A stretch of DNA of 64,000 bases. Source: Hordeum vulgare subsp. vulgare. Its lineage: Eukaryota; Streptophyta; Magnoliopsida; Poales; Poaceae. Below the pieces are notes generated by a model, which ran no database searches, had not been told where the DNA came from, and worked only from the letters and a program-made list of their open reading frames with translations. Made by a program: the position numbers and the translations under genes. Each line of letters opens with the position of its first letter. Position 1 is the first letter of the stretch. The stretch covers positions 10,002,147 through 10,066,146 of the forward strand of contig NC_058518.1 in the NCBI RefSeq assembly GCF_904849725.1, written 5' to 3'. Shown here piece after piece: positions 48,544-59,845 of the stretch.

Positions 48544-50829
48544 CTAATTTAAAGAATGAGTCAATATATATATCAATGAAATCGAACACAATTCACGGTA
48601 ATAAAATAAAGCGTTCATATTCTGTTCATGATGGGCATATGCCCTCTTAATATTGTCCTCTCTAGTATAGTCCCAATGTCTCTTCACCATATTCTTATGA
48701 GGTACTGTTGGGAGGGGCGACAACTTACGTTTTGGTGATCGGATCCCCTTTCTGCCGCCACCACTAGCGGTGGTCTGTTTCCACTTTTTTCTCTGATCCT
48801 GAGTGGATGGAGACGGATGAGGGGGCGGTGGAGACGGCTGACGGGGCGGTGGAGACGACTGACGGGGCGGTGGAGACGGCAGCGCTGGAGACTGGTGAGG
48901 CGGCGAAGACGATGGCTGCGTTGGAGATTGGTGAGGCGGCGAAGACGACGGTTGCGCTGGAGACTGGTGAGGTGGAGGCAAAGAAGGATTGCTGCTATGA
49001 GGAGTCTATGGCCTTGGCGTCCAATTTGGAAGGTAGATGTCCTCCTTTGGCCATACAACGGTTTGGGATTTGACTTCTCCAAGTTGAGTCAAATCCCTAT
49101 CTTCACCAGTACGGTGGTCGAACTTCAGCTCCTCATAATCTTTCATCACTTCATCCACCGCGATGACAGCGTACCCTTGTGGAACAGGAGAGCAATGCCA
49201 AGTTGGATGTGGTCCAATTTGTAAGGCCATGCCGACCGCCACTGTCAACCTTAAGTTAGCAACTTTCACATTTAGCTCACAATGTGTGCTCTCAGTGATA
49301 TCATCCACTGGGTAGTGACGAGGAGGACTTGTCGTCGGTGCATCATCACCATCATCCTGGAGCTGCGTGGAAGCAACACTGCTTTTCCGATTCGATGCAG
49401 ATTCTATCATGAGCCGCTGAGATTGGTCGCTACCTTGCTGTCTCTCGATTTGATACTGCTGCAGCCGCTTTACTGCTTCTTCTACATTACGCAGCCGGTC
49501 TGCAGCAGCTGCTTTCTCAGCTGCCTCCTTTTCCTTTCTCCTCTGATGGCTTCTATCAGGAAATCTCTTTCTTTCCTCGGAAAACGCAAGCGTCCACGGA
49601 GGGGAGCCTGGTAAGCCTCGTGCTCGCCCTTTGTGTTCGTTATTCCCAAGGGCGCGTGTGAGCTCGTCGTTCTCTCTATCAGGAACGAACACTCCCTCTT
49701 CAACATCCTGTACTGCACGTCTAATCTCCTCGATGGGTAGGGGGTTATTTGTGTGTCTTTGGTTACTACCTTTCCTTCTTCGTCCAACTTGCCCCCATGC
49801 CCGTAAAACCAGTTTCTTCCTCGTGGGAGCCATATTAAGGGCTCTGGAGTGATTTTTTTCCAGATATGATGCCTCAAGTGCTTCCCACTCAGCCATCTTA
49901 GCGTCGTAGCCACCATGCCCCATAATATGGTGGTACTTCTTCTTGCCTGCATTCGCCTTATTTTTTGTAGACTTTTTCAAGGCGTCCTCCGATTTCTTGT
50001 ACCTCACAAATTCAGCCAGCAGTCTTTTATCTTCTCATAGCCGTGATCGAAATCTGGAGTCTTCTCTTTCAAGATAAATTCGTTGTCCAATCTTTTTTTC
50101 CAGCCCCTGAATAGATCGGCCATCTTCTTAAGAGCCCACTCCTTGACTTTTTTCTCTAGGGCCTCTTTTCGCCTATTCATTTCCTCCTCATTTGGCTCCT
50201 CCTCATCTGGAGCCACCTCTGGCGCCGGCAGGGTGAAATTAAGCATGAACTTTCTCCAATGGTTTTCTTTGGTTGTTGTGCCGACATATGAGACTCCTTC
50301 CTGATCCCTTGGCTTAATCATTCTCGAATGGTGATAGGGATGTGGTCCCTAACAACAACTCCGCATGCCTTCACAAACTTCTGCTTTACATCTGCGGGAG
50401 CAATTGGTTCCCTGACATGTGAGACTGTTTCGATCTTGTACCTCTGACCGTCATCCAGCTTCTTGGTTGGGCCTTGTTTCGTACGTACTGAAGTTTTGCT
50501 CGATCCAGAGGGCTAAAATAAAGAGCGTTAATATATGTATACATATAGCAGAGGATTAATTTATTAATATATATATGCACCTCGACGCAGCGGTCGGCTT
50601 CTCCCTCTTCGGCTTCTTCCTCATTGGAACCGTCGATTCCTCCCTCGCCCGAGGCGTGGGCGTCTACCTCACCGGAGCTTCTACCTTGTGTGTTGAGAGA
50701 CTCATCTCCCTCGCCGGACTCGTTCAGAAACTGATTGGTGACATCGACATCGCCAACTAAAATATCATCCCCGCGGATGACACCATGCATCACGTCTTCC
50801 TGATATTCGTCTCTACCGTGTGGATCCAT
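48544..50829 (-). pseudogene. Ptta/En/Spm-type CACTA second protein (with DUF8039-like region), disrupted
   Basis: Starts at an ATG at 50,829 with an acidic N-terminus. A donor at about 50,580 and an acceptor near 50,515 remove an intron of about 60 bp. The region after it ('KIETVSHVREPIAPADVKQK') is followed by a Trp-to-stop change and frame shift near 50,325. Then come 'HWRKFMLNFTLP', a Lys/Glu-rich helix, a one-base loss near 50,010, 'YHHIMGHGGYDAKMAEWEAL', and 'WFYGHGGKLDEEGKVV' in another frame (about 49,830-49,740). The frame then returns with 'RRAVQDVEEGVFVPDRENDE', a coiled coil, and a C-terminal globular region 'NLRLTVAVGMAL' through 'PQGYAVIAVDEVM'. A TAG near 49,006 precedes a Pro-rich repeat tail ('PPHQSPAQPSSS' units). 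Proteins of this sort are the second product of Triticeae CACTA elements and may bind subterminal repeats; that role is inference from En/Spm TNPA. Confidence 0.75.
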
Positions 50830-51017
50830 AGTATCTACAAATTAATTAAACATAAAAAACTAAATTAACTAACAACTAAAACTATATATATATATCGAAT
50901 AATCCACTTAATTAATGCATCATTGAATAATCCACTTAATATTATCGAATATATAATCTGGAATACATAAATAATACATCTCTCGAATACAGTAATACAT
51001 CGAATAATAACGACTGA

Positions 51018-51424
51018 TCAGTCAACAAAGAGCCGTCGTACTACTGAGGCGCGGGGGGTGGACACCCAAAGAGCAGGGACCATCACCGGATCATAGCTCC
51101 CGTGAGACCCCCAAAGAACCTGCCAGGTCCTGTCGAACCTTTCATCCAACGCCTCCATGTAGCGACGGACGTGCTCGTCCTCCTCCCTAACACGGCGACG
51201 TACCTCCTCCTCAGGGGTCGGCACCCTCTGCACCCTCTATGGCCCCCGCGACCGCCGAAAAGAAGCTCCGGGTCGACGACGGGAGCCTGGTTCCTCACCA
51301 AGTTGCGCGCCCCGGAAGGTAACACCTCCCAGTGCCATCCCGGCGGAGCCCAGTCTCGCACACGCTGGCGCATATCAAGCAGGTGGCCGCCACCGAGTCG
51401 ACGACGAGGATGCTGGCCGGGCAT
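51018..51424 (-). pseudogene. 'WAPPGW' protein of CACTA B, frameshifted
   Basis: From the ATG at 51,424: 'MPGQHPRRRLGGGHLLDM', then 'VRDWAPPGWHWEVLPSG'. The frame shifts at about 51,260 relative to the element C copy (one base short in 'cttttcggcggtcg'). It then continues as 'RVPTPEEEVRRRVREEDEHV', 'FDRTWQVLWGSHGSYDPVMV' and ends in 'RRLFVD' at 51,018. The same protein is at 59,846-60,246 (C) and 23,603-27,078 (D). Conserved Trp, Gly and Pro residues suggest a small folded domain. I know no function. Confidence 0.7.
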
Positions 51425-51478
51425 CGTATGTCCTACTATTTAAATTCCTACTGTTTAATAAACATTTCTAAATTTGTA

Positions 51479-51648
51479 CTCTCCTTCCGTTCCAAAATAT
51501 AAGACATTTCAAAGATTTCATCAGAAAACTACATACGGAGCAAAATGAGTGAACATATACTCTAAAGTATGTCTATATATATACATCCGTATATGTAGTC
51601 CACTAATGGAACCTCTCTAAAAAGACTTATATTTAGGAACGGAAGAAG
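51479..51648. mobile_element. Stowaway MITE (170 bp)
   Basis: TA on both sides (51,477-51,478 and 51,649-51,650). Ends are 'ctccttccgttccaaaatat' and 'atatttaggaacggaag', inverted copies of the CTCCNTCCGTTCC terminus. It lies in the leader/intron region of element B's second gene. Confidence 0.88.
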
Positions 51649-51650
51649 TA

Positions 51651-52244
51651 ATTAATTGCAAATACATAACAAACTTTTGCAAATGTCAAAATTCTCATCA
51701 AACTTTTGCAAAAAAACTAAACAACTAAAACAACTAAACTACCTAAAACAATAATCCTAATTTTCTGTTTTACAATCTAATTAACTAATTTTATTTCTTA
51801 ACCCTAATTTTTTCAGAGCTCGTGTTTCAGGGCGGGTGTGTACGTGTACGTGTGTGTACGTAGGGCACCGGCGGCTCGAACCTCGAAGATGGACGGGGCG
51901 CGGTGGAGAATATGGATCGGGAATCTAAGGTGGTGGCTAGGTGGGGGATGGGCTCGGGGAGGGGCGGCCATGGCGGCAATGGCCGGCGCGCGGTCGAGCT
52001 CGTCCGCCGCGGCACCTCACGAGGAGAGGGAGAAGAGGGCCGATGGCTCACCTCGGGGGAGAAGAGGACCGCGCGGAGATCTGATGCCGGCGAGGAGGAC
52101 GACGGGCGTCGGCGATGGCAACAGCGAGGCGGACGTCGGGGCAACCTAGCGGCGTCGAGCTCGTCGTCGCGTGCGGTGCGCGAGGAGGAAGAAAACGAAA
52201 CTAGCGATGGTGAGGGTGGAAAAATTGAAGTCCCGTTTATATAG
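51651..52244 (-). promoter_or_regulatory. Second promoter, GC-rich leader exon and intron of element B
   Basis: On the minus strand a TATATAAAC box (52,236-52,243) directly follows internal subterminal-type repeats. A GC-rich leader (about 52,200-52,060) ends at a GTGAGC donor near 52,055 ('ccccgaggtgagcc'). Further GC-rich then AT-rich sequence, including a Stowaway MITE, leads to the ATG at 51,424. Element C has the same arrangement at 58,817-59,845. Long frames here on either strand are compositional. Confidence 0.6.
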
Positions 52245-52520
52245 GACGGGATTTAGCCCCGGGTCGTGGGAAGAACAAGGACTAAAGACCACCCTTTAGT
52301 CCCGGTTCTTCCCACGACCCGGGCCTTTAGTCCCGGTTCTTCCCACGACCCGAGGCTAAAGGTAGTTTTCGGCAGGCGAGGAGGCGGGAAGGCGAGGGGC
52401 TTTAGCCCCGGGTCGGGGCTAGACCCGAGACTAAAGGGGGTCTTTAGTCCCGGTTCTAGCCACGACCCGGGGCTAAAGCCCCTCGGCTGGCTGTGCGATA
52501 TGTTTAGTCCCACCTCGCCG
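52245..52520 (-). repeat. Internal subterminal-type repeats in front of element B's second promoter
   Basis: At least eight 'tttagtcccggttc' / 'gacccggg(g)cta' motifs in both orientations, the same motif family as the element ends but ~4.3 kb from the 3' TIR. Confidence 0.85.
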
Positions 52521-52779
52521 AGCGAGGGGCGCTCGCACTAGTTTATAAGCCCCGCCGCAGCATCTCCGTCGAGCTCCTCTCTAAAGCAGGCCTTCGGGCC
52601 TATCTGTCCTCTCGTTGCCTGTTGGGCCAATATTGGGCTCGTGGGCCTGCATCCTGGCCCACCTGTCGGGTAGGGTTTCTAGTCGTATCCAGGTCGTGAT
52701 GGCCCAATAGGCGGCATTTTTTTTACTTTAATAATTTTCCTCTTTTATTTTTGTTTTCTATTTAAGATTTTAACAAAGG
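52521..52779 (-). other. Conserved spacer of the CACTA family
   Basis: The sequence 'tttataagccccgccgcag' to 'ggtcgtgatggcccaatagg' matches the reverse complement of 58,330-58,550 in element C. It is non-coding in both. Confidence 0.7.
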
Positions 52780-53261
52780 GATTTCATTCTTTTGAACTTA
52801 TTTGAACTTCATACTTTTTGTGTGTTCAAAATGCACCATTTAAAGGCACATCACAAATTTTCAACAATTTCTGACTTCATTTGATATTTTTCGTGCATTT
52901 ACTTAATTTTTTTAGCTAGTTGACCCTGAAATTGAAAAGCACTACAAATGAACTCTGAAAATGTTGAAAGTTGGCATGGTATCATCATTTCACCCACATA
53001 GCATGTGATAAAAAGTTGAGAGGGTTACGACAAAAAATGGATGCACTTCGTGTACAAAACGGACAATCTCTCTCGAAGTATCACGGTTTCGAACGATAAC
53101 TCATCTATTACAAAGGGATTTCATTCTTTTGAACTTATTTGAACTCCATACTTTTTTTGTGTTCAAAATGCACCATTCAAAGGCACACCACAAATTTTCA
53201 ACAATTTCTGACTTCATTTGTTATTTTTCGTGCATTTACTTATTTTTTTAGCTTGTTGACC
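52780..53261 (+). repeat. Relic ~336-bp repeats in element B, left of element C
   Basis: About 1.4 monomers, clearly related to the 1-21,930 array ('ttggcatggtatcatcattt', 'cacttcgtgtacaaaacgga') but diverged, for example 'atagcatgtgataaaaagtt' where the array has 'gcgagaaagtt'. It is cut at 53,261 by element C and resumes at 61,769. Confidence 0.9.
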
Positions 53262-53515
53262 CACTAGTAGAAAACAGGGCTATCGTTCGGACCTAGCCAG
53301 CCCATTAGTCCCGGTTCTTCAAGAACCGGGACCAATGGGGGGTATTAGACCCGGTTCGTGAGCCCAGGGGGCCGGCCGGGGCCTCGTGCGCATTGGTCCC
53401 GGTTCGTGTAGAACCATTTGTCTCGGTTCGAGCCACGAACCGGGACCAATGGTCCTTGCTGCTGGCCCACAACCATTAGTCCCAGTTCATGCCATGAACC
53501 GGGACAAATAACTTT
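53262..53515 (+). repeat. 5' TIR and subterminal repeats of element C
   Basis: Inverted motif pairs 'cattagtcccggttc' / 'gaaccgggaccaatg' recur about seven times and closely match the 5' end of element A (22,940-23,318, reverse). Confidence 0.88.
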
Positions 53516-53517
53516 CC

Positions 53518-53525
53518 TATATATA
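53518..53525 (+). promoter_or_regulatory. TATA box of the element C transposase gene
   Basis: TATATATA lies right after the subterminal repeats. The leader runs to a GTGAGC donor at 53,779 and the intron ends 'atgcacgcag' at 53,892, immediately before the ATG at 53,893. Confidence 0.65.
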
Positions 53526-53892
53526 CCCACCACCGCGGCAGAGCACTCCACAGTGCTCTGTTTTTTCAATCCGGCGAGGTTTCTAGTTCACCTCCTATGC
53601 ACATGAGGTGTTCGATGAAATGTCCGAGCCACACTAGTTAAACTTTCTCCTCTCGAAGCTCAACCTAGGAGCTCCATTTTTTTCGAGATTTGTCTAGATT
53701 TTAGGGGTCCGTCACGCCCCGTCCCCCTTTTCACCGCCGTTGATCGCCCGCGCCGATCTCGTCGCTGGCACCACCGTGGTGAGCCTCTTGTTCTTATATT
53801 CTTTATGATACTTGTCTGATTTTCTTACTTTAGATAGATATTTGTCTGATTTTCTTAATTTTGACACACATAATTATATGTAATGCACGCAG

Positions 53893-56800
53893 ATGAACCG
53901 ACAATGGATGTATGGTGACAGACACACCTCCGAGTACATTAAGGGCGTGCATATTTTTCTCGAAGTGGCTGAGGCAAACAAGCAGAATGGTTTTATGTGT
54001 TGTCCATGCAGTAAATGTGGGAATACAAAGTCTTACTCTGACCGGAAAATCCTTCACACCCACCTGCTTTACAAGGGTTTCATGCCACACTATAATGTTT
54101 GGACGAGGCACGGAGAAATAGGGATTATGATGGAAGACGGCGAAGAAGAAGAGGACGATGACAACTATGTGCCCCCTGAATACGGTGATGCTGCAATGGG
54201 GGGAGATGTTGAAGATCAAGAGGAACCAGATGATGTGCCCGATGATGCTGCAACGGGGGAAGCTGCTAAAGATCAAGAGAAACCAGACGATGTGCCCGAT
54301 GATGATCTCCGCTGGGTCATTGTCGATGCAAGGACGCAATGCGAAAGTCAAAAGGAGAAGCTGAAGTTCGATCGCATGTTAGAGGATCACAAAAAAAAAG
54401 GTGTACCCCAATTGTGAAGATGGCAACACAAAGCTGGGTACCGTACTGGAATTGCTGCAGTGGAAGGCAGAGAATGCTGTGCCTGACAAAGGATTTGAGA
54501 AGCTACTGAAAATATTGAAGAAGAAGCTTCCAAAGGATAATGAATTGCCCGACAGTACGTACGCAGCAAAGAAGGTCGTATGCCCTCTAGGATTGGAGGT
54601 GCAGAAGATACATGCATGCCCTAATGACTGCATCATCTACCGCGGTGCGTACGAGGATTTGAACGCATGCCCCGTATGCGGTGCATTGCGGTATAAGATC
54701 AGACGAGATGACCCTGGTGATGTTGACGGCGAGCCCCGCAGGAAGAGAGTTCCAGCGAAGGTGATGTGGTATGCTCCTATAATACCACGGTTGAAACGAC
54801 TATTCAGAAACAAAGAGCATGCCAAGTTGATGCGATGGCACAGTGAGGACCGTAAGAAAGAAGGGAAGTTGAGAGCACCCGCTCATGGGTCGTAGTGGAG
54901 AAAAATTGAGAGAGAGTACTGGGCTGAGTTTGCACGTGACCCAAGGAACGTATGGTTTGGTTTAAGCGCGGATGGCATTAATCCTTTTGGGGAGCAGAGC
55001 AGCAATCACAACACCTGGCCCGTGACTCTATATATGTATAACCTTCCTCCTTTGATGTGCATGAAGCGGAAGTTCATTATGATGCCAGTTCTCATCCAAG
55101 GCCCTAAGCAACCCGGCAACGACATTGATGTGTACCAAAGGCCATTAGTTGAAGAACTTTTACAGCTGTGGAATGGAAACAGTGTACGTGCGTGGGATGA
55201 GCGCAAACAGGAGGAATTTAACCTGCACGCGTTGCTGTTTGTAACCATCAACGATTGGCCCGCTCTCAGTAACCTTTCAGGACAAACAAACAAGGGATAC
55301 CACGCATGCACGCACTGTTTAGCTGACAGCGAAAGTATATACCTGGGAAGCTGCAGGAAGAATGTGTACGTGGGCCATCGTCGATTTCTTCCGACCAACC
55401 ATCAATGTCGAAAGAAAGGCAAGCATTTCAAAGGCGAGGCAGATCACCGGAAGAAGCCCGCCATGCGTACCGGTGATCACGTACTTGCTATGGTCAATGA
55501 TTTACACGTAATCTTTGGTAAGGGTCCCGGCGGACTAGCTGTTCCAAGTGACGCTGGGGGACACACACCCATGTGGAAGAAGAAATCTATATTTTGGGAC
55601 CTAACCTACTGGAAAGACCTAGAGGTCCGCTCTTTGATAGACGTGATGCACGTGATGAAGAACCTTTGCGTCAACCTGCTAGGCTTCTTGGGCGTGTATG
55701 GGAAGACAAAGGATACAACTGAGGCATGGGAGGACCTGCAACGTTTGCACGAAAAAGACGGCATGCCTCCAAAGCAGTATGAAGGTCCTGCTAGCTACGC
55801 TCTTACCAAAGAAGAGAAGGAAATTTTCTTTGAATGCCTGCTTAGTATGAAGGTCCCGACTGGCTTCTCATCGAATATAAAGGGAATAATAAATATGGCA
55901 GAGAAAAAGTTTCAAAACCTAAAGTCTCATGACTGCCACGTGATTATGACGCAACTGCTTCCGGTTGCATTGAGGGGGCTTCTACCGGAAAACGTCCGAT
56001 TAGCCATTGTGAAGCTATGGGCATTCCTCAATGCAATCTCTCAAAAGGTGATCGATCCAAAAATCATACCAAGGCTAAGGAGTTATGTGGTGCAATGTCT
56101 TGTCAGTTTCGAGCTGGTGTTCCCACCATCCTTGTTCAATATCATGACGCACGTCCTAGTTCATCTAGTTGACGAGATTGTCATTCTGGGCCCCGTATTT
56201 CTACACAATATGTACCCCTTTGAGAGGTTCATGGGAGTCCTAAAGAAATATGTCCGTAACCGCGCTAGGCCAGAAGGAAGCATCTCCATGGGCCATCAAA
56301 CAGAGGATGTCATTGGGTTTTGTGTTGACTTCATTCCTGACCTTAAGAAGATAGGTCCCCCTAAATCGCGGTATGAGGGGAGACTGACTGGAAAAGGCAC
56401 GCTTGGAGGGGAGACAATAATAGGCAGGGACGGATATTCTTGGTCTCAAGCACACTGCACAGTTCTACAGAACTCTACCTTGGTGACCCCTTATGTCGAT
56501 GAACACAAGAACAGTCTGCGCTCCAAACACCCGGAGCAGTGCGACAACTGGATTACATGTGAACACATCAGGACTTTCAGCAGTTGGTTGGAAACACATC
56601 TCAGAGATGAAAACACTGTTTGTGATGAGCTATACTCGTTGTCCAGGGGACCATCGTCGACTGTTACGATTTGGAAAGGATACGAGATAAATGGGAATAC
56701 ATTATACACGATCGCCCAAGATAAAAAAGCACCAACCAAAACAGCGGTGTCCGGTTTGATGCAGCCACCGAGAGGGGAAAGGACACATATTATGGTTACA

Positions 56801-57231
56801 TAGTGGACATATGGGAACTTGACTACGGAGTAGATTTTAAGGTCCCATTGTTTGAGTGCAAATGGGTCAATCTGTCAGGAGGCGGGGTATAGGTAGACCC
56901 ACAGTACGGAATGGCAACAGTGGATCTGAACAATCTTATGTACACTGACGAACCGTTCGTCCTAGCCAATGATGTGGCACAGGTTATCTATGTGAAGGAC
57001 ATGTCTATCAAACCGAGAAAAAGAAAAAGTAAGGAAGCGAATACATCATACGATGAGCCAAAGCGCCACATAGTTCTTTCAGGAAAAAGGGACATCGTGG
57101 GAGTGGAGGGCAAGACAGACATGTCCGAAGATTATGAAAAGTTTCATGAAATTCCTCCCTTCAAAGTCAAGGCTGACCCACGCATCCTGATAAATGATGA
57201 AGATTATCCATGGTTACGGTGCAATAAGTAA
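53893..57231 (+). pseudogene. TNP2-type (En/Spm) CACTA transposase, near full length, disrupted
   Basis: The ATG at 53,893 follows the 3' splice site. Residues ~5-75 are the transposase-associated domain: 'WMYGDRHTSEYIKGV', Cys-Pro-Cys-x2-Cys, 'HTHLLYKGFMPHYNVW', 'TRHGE'. An acidic linker follows. A poly-A frame change at ~54,395 leads into the TNP2 core (PF02992): 'CPNDCIIYRGAYEDLNACPV' with a CPVCG zinc-type motif, 'WFGLSADGINPFGEQSS', whose Asp is the likely first catalytic acid, and 'GNDIDVYQRPLVEELLQLW' with the likely second. 'LIDVMHVMKNLCVNLLGFLG' and the DUF4218-like 'LVHLVDEIVILGPVFLHNMY' come next, then the DUF4216-like C-terminus 'YYGYIVDIWELDYG' through 'FVLANDVAQVIYVKD'. Defects: the frame change at ~54,395, TAG at 54,893-54,895 where Gln is expected, a poly-A frame change near 56,728, and TAG at 56,890-56,892. 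Apart from these four lesions the gene is intact. Confidence 0.9.
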
Positions 57232-57269
57232 AGGACACAAGCGAAGAAAAAGTGAAGACTTTCTCCACA

Positions 57270-57475
57270 ACTATTATGATGATACCATGCCAACTTTCAA
57301 CCTTTTTGTAGTTCATTTGAAATGCATGTTGTAACAGACAAGTTTCCGTATGAAATCCTGATACTTCGAAAGAGATTGTCCGTTTTGTACACGAAGTGCA
57401 TCCAGTTTTTTTCGTAACCCTCTCAACTTTCTTGCATATGCTATGTGGATGAAATGATGATACCATGCCAAAATA
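57270..57475 (-). repeat. Remnant of the ~336-bp repeat in element C (reverse orientation)
   Basis: The minus strand reads 'ggcatggtatcatcatttca', 'ttgagagggttacg', 'gtacaaaacggacaatctct' and 'cagg(a)tttcatacggaaac', ending in 'atgataccatgcc' duplicated on both sides. Only about 0.6 monomer remains. Orientation relative to the transposase is the same as in A and B. Confidence 0.92.
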
Positions 57476-57759
57476 AAAGAGAGGCGCAATGCTCACCTGC
57501 ACGTTGCTTAGCTTCAGGCCAACGTGCACGTGAGCACTGCGCTTCTCCCTTCATCGTCTCTACACTCAGGGCTTAGAAACCGCTGCGAGTGCCTCCCGCT
57601 TGGCGAGGTGGGCCTAAAAAACAGCTGCAGAAAGAATCAACTAAAAAACTCTTTTACCGGTTCATGCCATGAACCGGTACTAAAAGGTGCTTGTGGGGCC
57701 GCAGCCTTAAAACCTGTACCAAATAAAATGCCTTTGTAACAGCCTTAGAACTGATACTA
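57476..57759 (+). other. Non-coding spacer with one subterminal-type palindrome
   Basis: The palindrome at 57,657-57,680 ('accggttcatgccatgaacc') is of the subterminal type. I see nothing else. Confidence 0.5.
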
Positions 57760-58310
57760 AGGAATCAACTAAAAAGATTTTATAAACCTCTAGTATTATT
57801 GAAACTAAAATTAAATATAATTTGTTACAAACTTTAATAGCAAAAAGAATTATCATAAAAGAAAATAAATAAGTAATTAGAATTTTGTTCAAAACATTAA
57901 AAGCAAAAAGAATTATCATAAAAGAAAATAAATAAGTAATTAGAATTTTGTTACAAACTTTAATAGCAAAAAGAATTATCGTAAAAATAAATAAATAAGT
58001 AATTACAAACAAAAAAGAAAGCAAAAAAAACTGGAAACAAATTTAAAATAAAGGAATCAAGTAAAAAGCTTTTATAAACCTCTAGTATTATTGAAACTAA
58101 AATTATATAGAATTTTTTACCAACTTTAATAGAAAAAATAATTCTCATAAAAGAAAATAAATAAGTAATTAGAATTTTGTTCAAAACATTAAAAGCAAAA
58201 AAATTTATCATAACAGAAAATAAATAAGTAATTAGAATTTTGTTACAAACTTTAATAGCAAAAAGAATTATCTAAAAGAAAATAAATAAGTAATTAGAAA
58301 AAAGCAAAAA
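57760..58310. repeat. AT-rich nested tandem repeats (~290-bp duplication with ~64-bp internal unit)
   Basis: 'ggaatcaa(c/g)taaaaag' to 'attattgaaactaaaatta' occurs at 57,760 and again at about 58,050. Within and after each copy, 'aaaagaaaataaataagtaa' plus 'ttagaattttgtt(a)c(a)aaac' recurs five or more times. Confidence 0.85.
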
Positions 58311-58329
58311 AAAGGAAAAAAATTAAAAT

Positions 58330-58550
58330 AAAGTGCCACCAACAGGGCCACCACGACCTGCATACGACTAGAAACCCATTATTAGGGCCAGGATGCAGGC
58401 CCGCAGTAGGCCCAATAGGCTCATAAGCACAGAGAGTGATTTTAAGCCCGTAAGCCTGCAGTAGAGAGGAGCTCGAAGTGGTTGGTTCGGCAGGGGTTAT
58501 AAACCACTCCGAGCCCCTCTCGGCTAGCGAGGTGGGACTAAACATAGCAC
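58330..58550 (+). other. Conserved spacer of the CACTA family, element C copy
   Basis: Reverse-complement match to 52,521-52,779 in element B ('gacctgcatacgactagaaa' against 'tttctagtcgtatccaggtc'). Non-coding. Confidence 0.7.
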
Positions 58551-58554
58551 CGCA

Positions 58555-58810
58555 CCGTGCCAGCACACGCCCTTTGGTCCCAGTTGGTGCCACCAACCGG
58601 GACTAAAGGGGTGCATTGGTACCTGTTGGTGGCACCAACCGGGACCAATGCCCCTCTTTTGTCCCGGTTTGTGGCACCAACCGGGACCAAAGGTCTCTGT
58701 TTCCCGCCCTTTGGGCTGCTCAAAAGAGGGCTTTGGTTCCGGTTGGTGCCACCAAGCGGGACTAAAGGGGTGTATTGGTCCCGGTTGGTGCCATGAACCG
58801 GGACGAATGC
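58555..58810 (+). repeat. Internal subterminal-type repeats before the second promoter of element C
   Basis: Eight or more 'ggtcccggttggtg(c/g)' / 'caccaaccgggac' motifs alternate in orientation, directly in front of the TATA box at 58,817. Confidence 0.88.
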
Positions 58811-58816
58811 TCTCCC

Positions 58817-59845
58817 TATATAAGCAGCACTCGCGAAAATTTGGTTCAGTTCGTTCTTCCCCGCCGCCAGGCTGCCCGTCCGTCTCCGCCTCGCCGTCGC
58901 CGTCGTCGCCCCGCGACGTCCCGCGCCGCCCCGACGCCGTCGCCGCCCCCCGCCCCGCGCCCCGCGACTCCGCCGGCCCCTGCCCGTCGCCGCCCCGCCC
59001 CGGCCCGCGCCGCACCTCGCCGTCGCCGTGAGCAAAATTTTCGCTAATTTAATTTCATGTTAGTAGTAGTTAATATAGATGTGTAGTTAATTGAGTTAGA
59101 TTTTGTTAGATTTTTTTTAGATTTTTTTGTTAGATTTTTTTGTTAGATTTTTTTTAGTTCATAGATTTTTTTGTTAGATGTGTAGTTCATAGATTTTTCT
59201 GTTAGATTTTTTTTCATATTGTGTAATTAATTTGTTCATATTGTGTTATATTTTTTTTTGTTAAAAGCTTTTTTTGGTGATATTATTATTGAATATGCAT
59301 GTTTGTATTTTCATATATATGCAAAGATCGAATATGTCAAATTTTTATGATTTTTTTTCTGTTCATATAATTTTTATGATTTTTTTCTGTTGTAATTTTG
59401 TTTATAGAATTTTAATGATTTTTTTGTTCATAGTGTTTTCTTTGTCAATTTATGTATATGTTCATATTGTGTATGTATAGGAAAATTGTGCATGATCAAA
59501 GTCATTTATGAATATGTTCATATTTAAAATAGAGGAAAAAGGAAAAAATAAGAAGAGAAAGTGTTTAATATAATTAGTTAGAAAAATAATAAAACTATAG
59601 TTAAACTAGTTTATTTTTAGTAAGTACTACTTTATTTTATTTATAGTAAGTGCTTCATATATAGTTGAACTAGCTAGTTGATTTAATAAACTACTTTATT
59701 TTACTTTATATAGAAGTAGTTTGTTTTTAGTAAGTACTACTTTATTTATTTACAGTAAGTGCTTAGTAGTCGAACTAGTTGATTTAATTAATAAAACTAC
59801 TTTATTTAACTATATATAGAAGTAGTTCCCGCATCGACGTCGACG
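58817..59845 (+). promoter_or_regulatory. Second promoter, GC-rich leader and long T-rich intron of element C
   Basis: TATATAAG at 58,817-58,824; very GC-rich leader 58,850-59,026 ('cgtcgccgccccgccccgg'); GTGAGC donor at 59,028. The T-rich intron-like stretch to ~59,830 contains 'ttagattttttt' repeats (59,095-59,260) and a 'tagtaagt(a/g)ct' repeat (59,618-59,765), and precedes the ATG at 59,846. The last ~350 bp match 23,450-23,602 of element D. Confidence 0.6.

Noticed and set aside
51827..52244. Arg/Gly-rich frames on both strands
   Set aside because: This is the GC-rich leader exon and intron of the CACTA B second gene, with a donor site; not protein coding.
58524..59047. 160-residue minus-strand frames over the subterminal repeats and leader of element C
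   Set aside because: They come from the alternating 'ccaaccgggac' repeats and the GC-rich leader; the plus-strand TATA box and donor give a better explanation.
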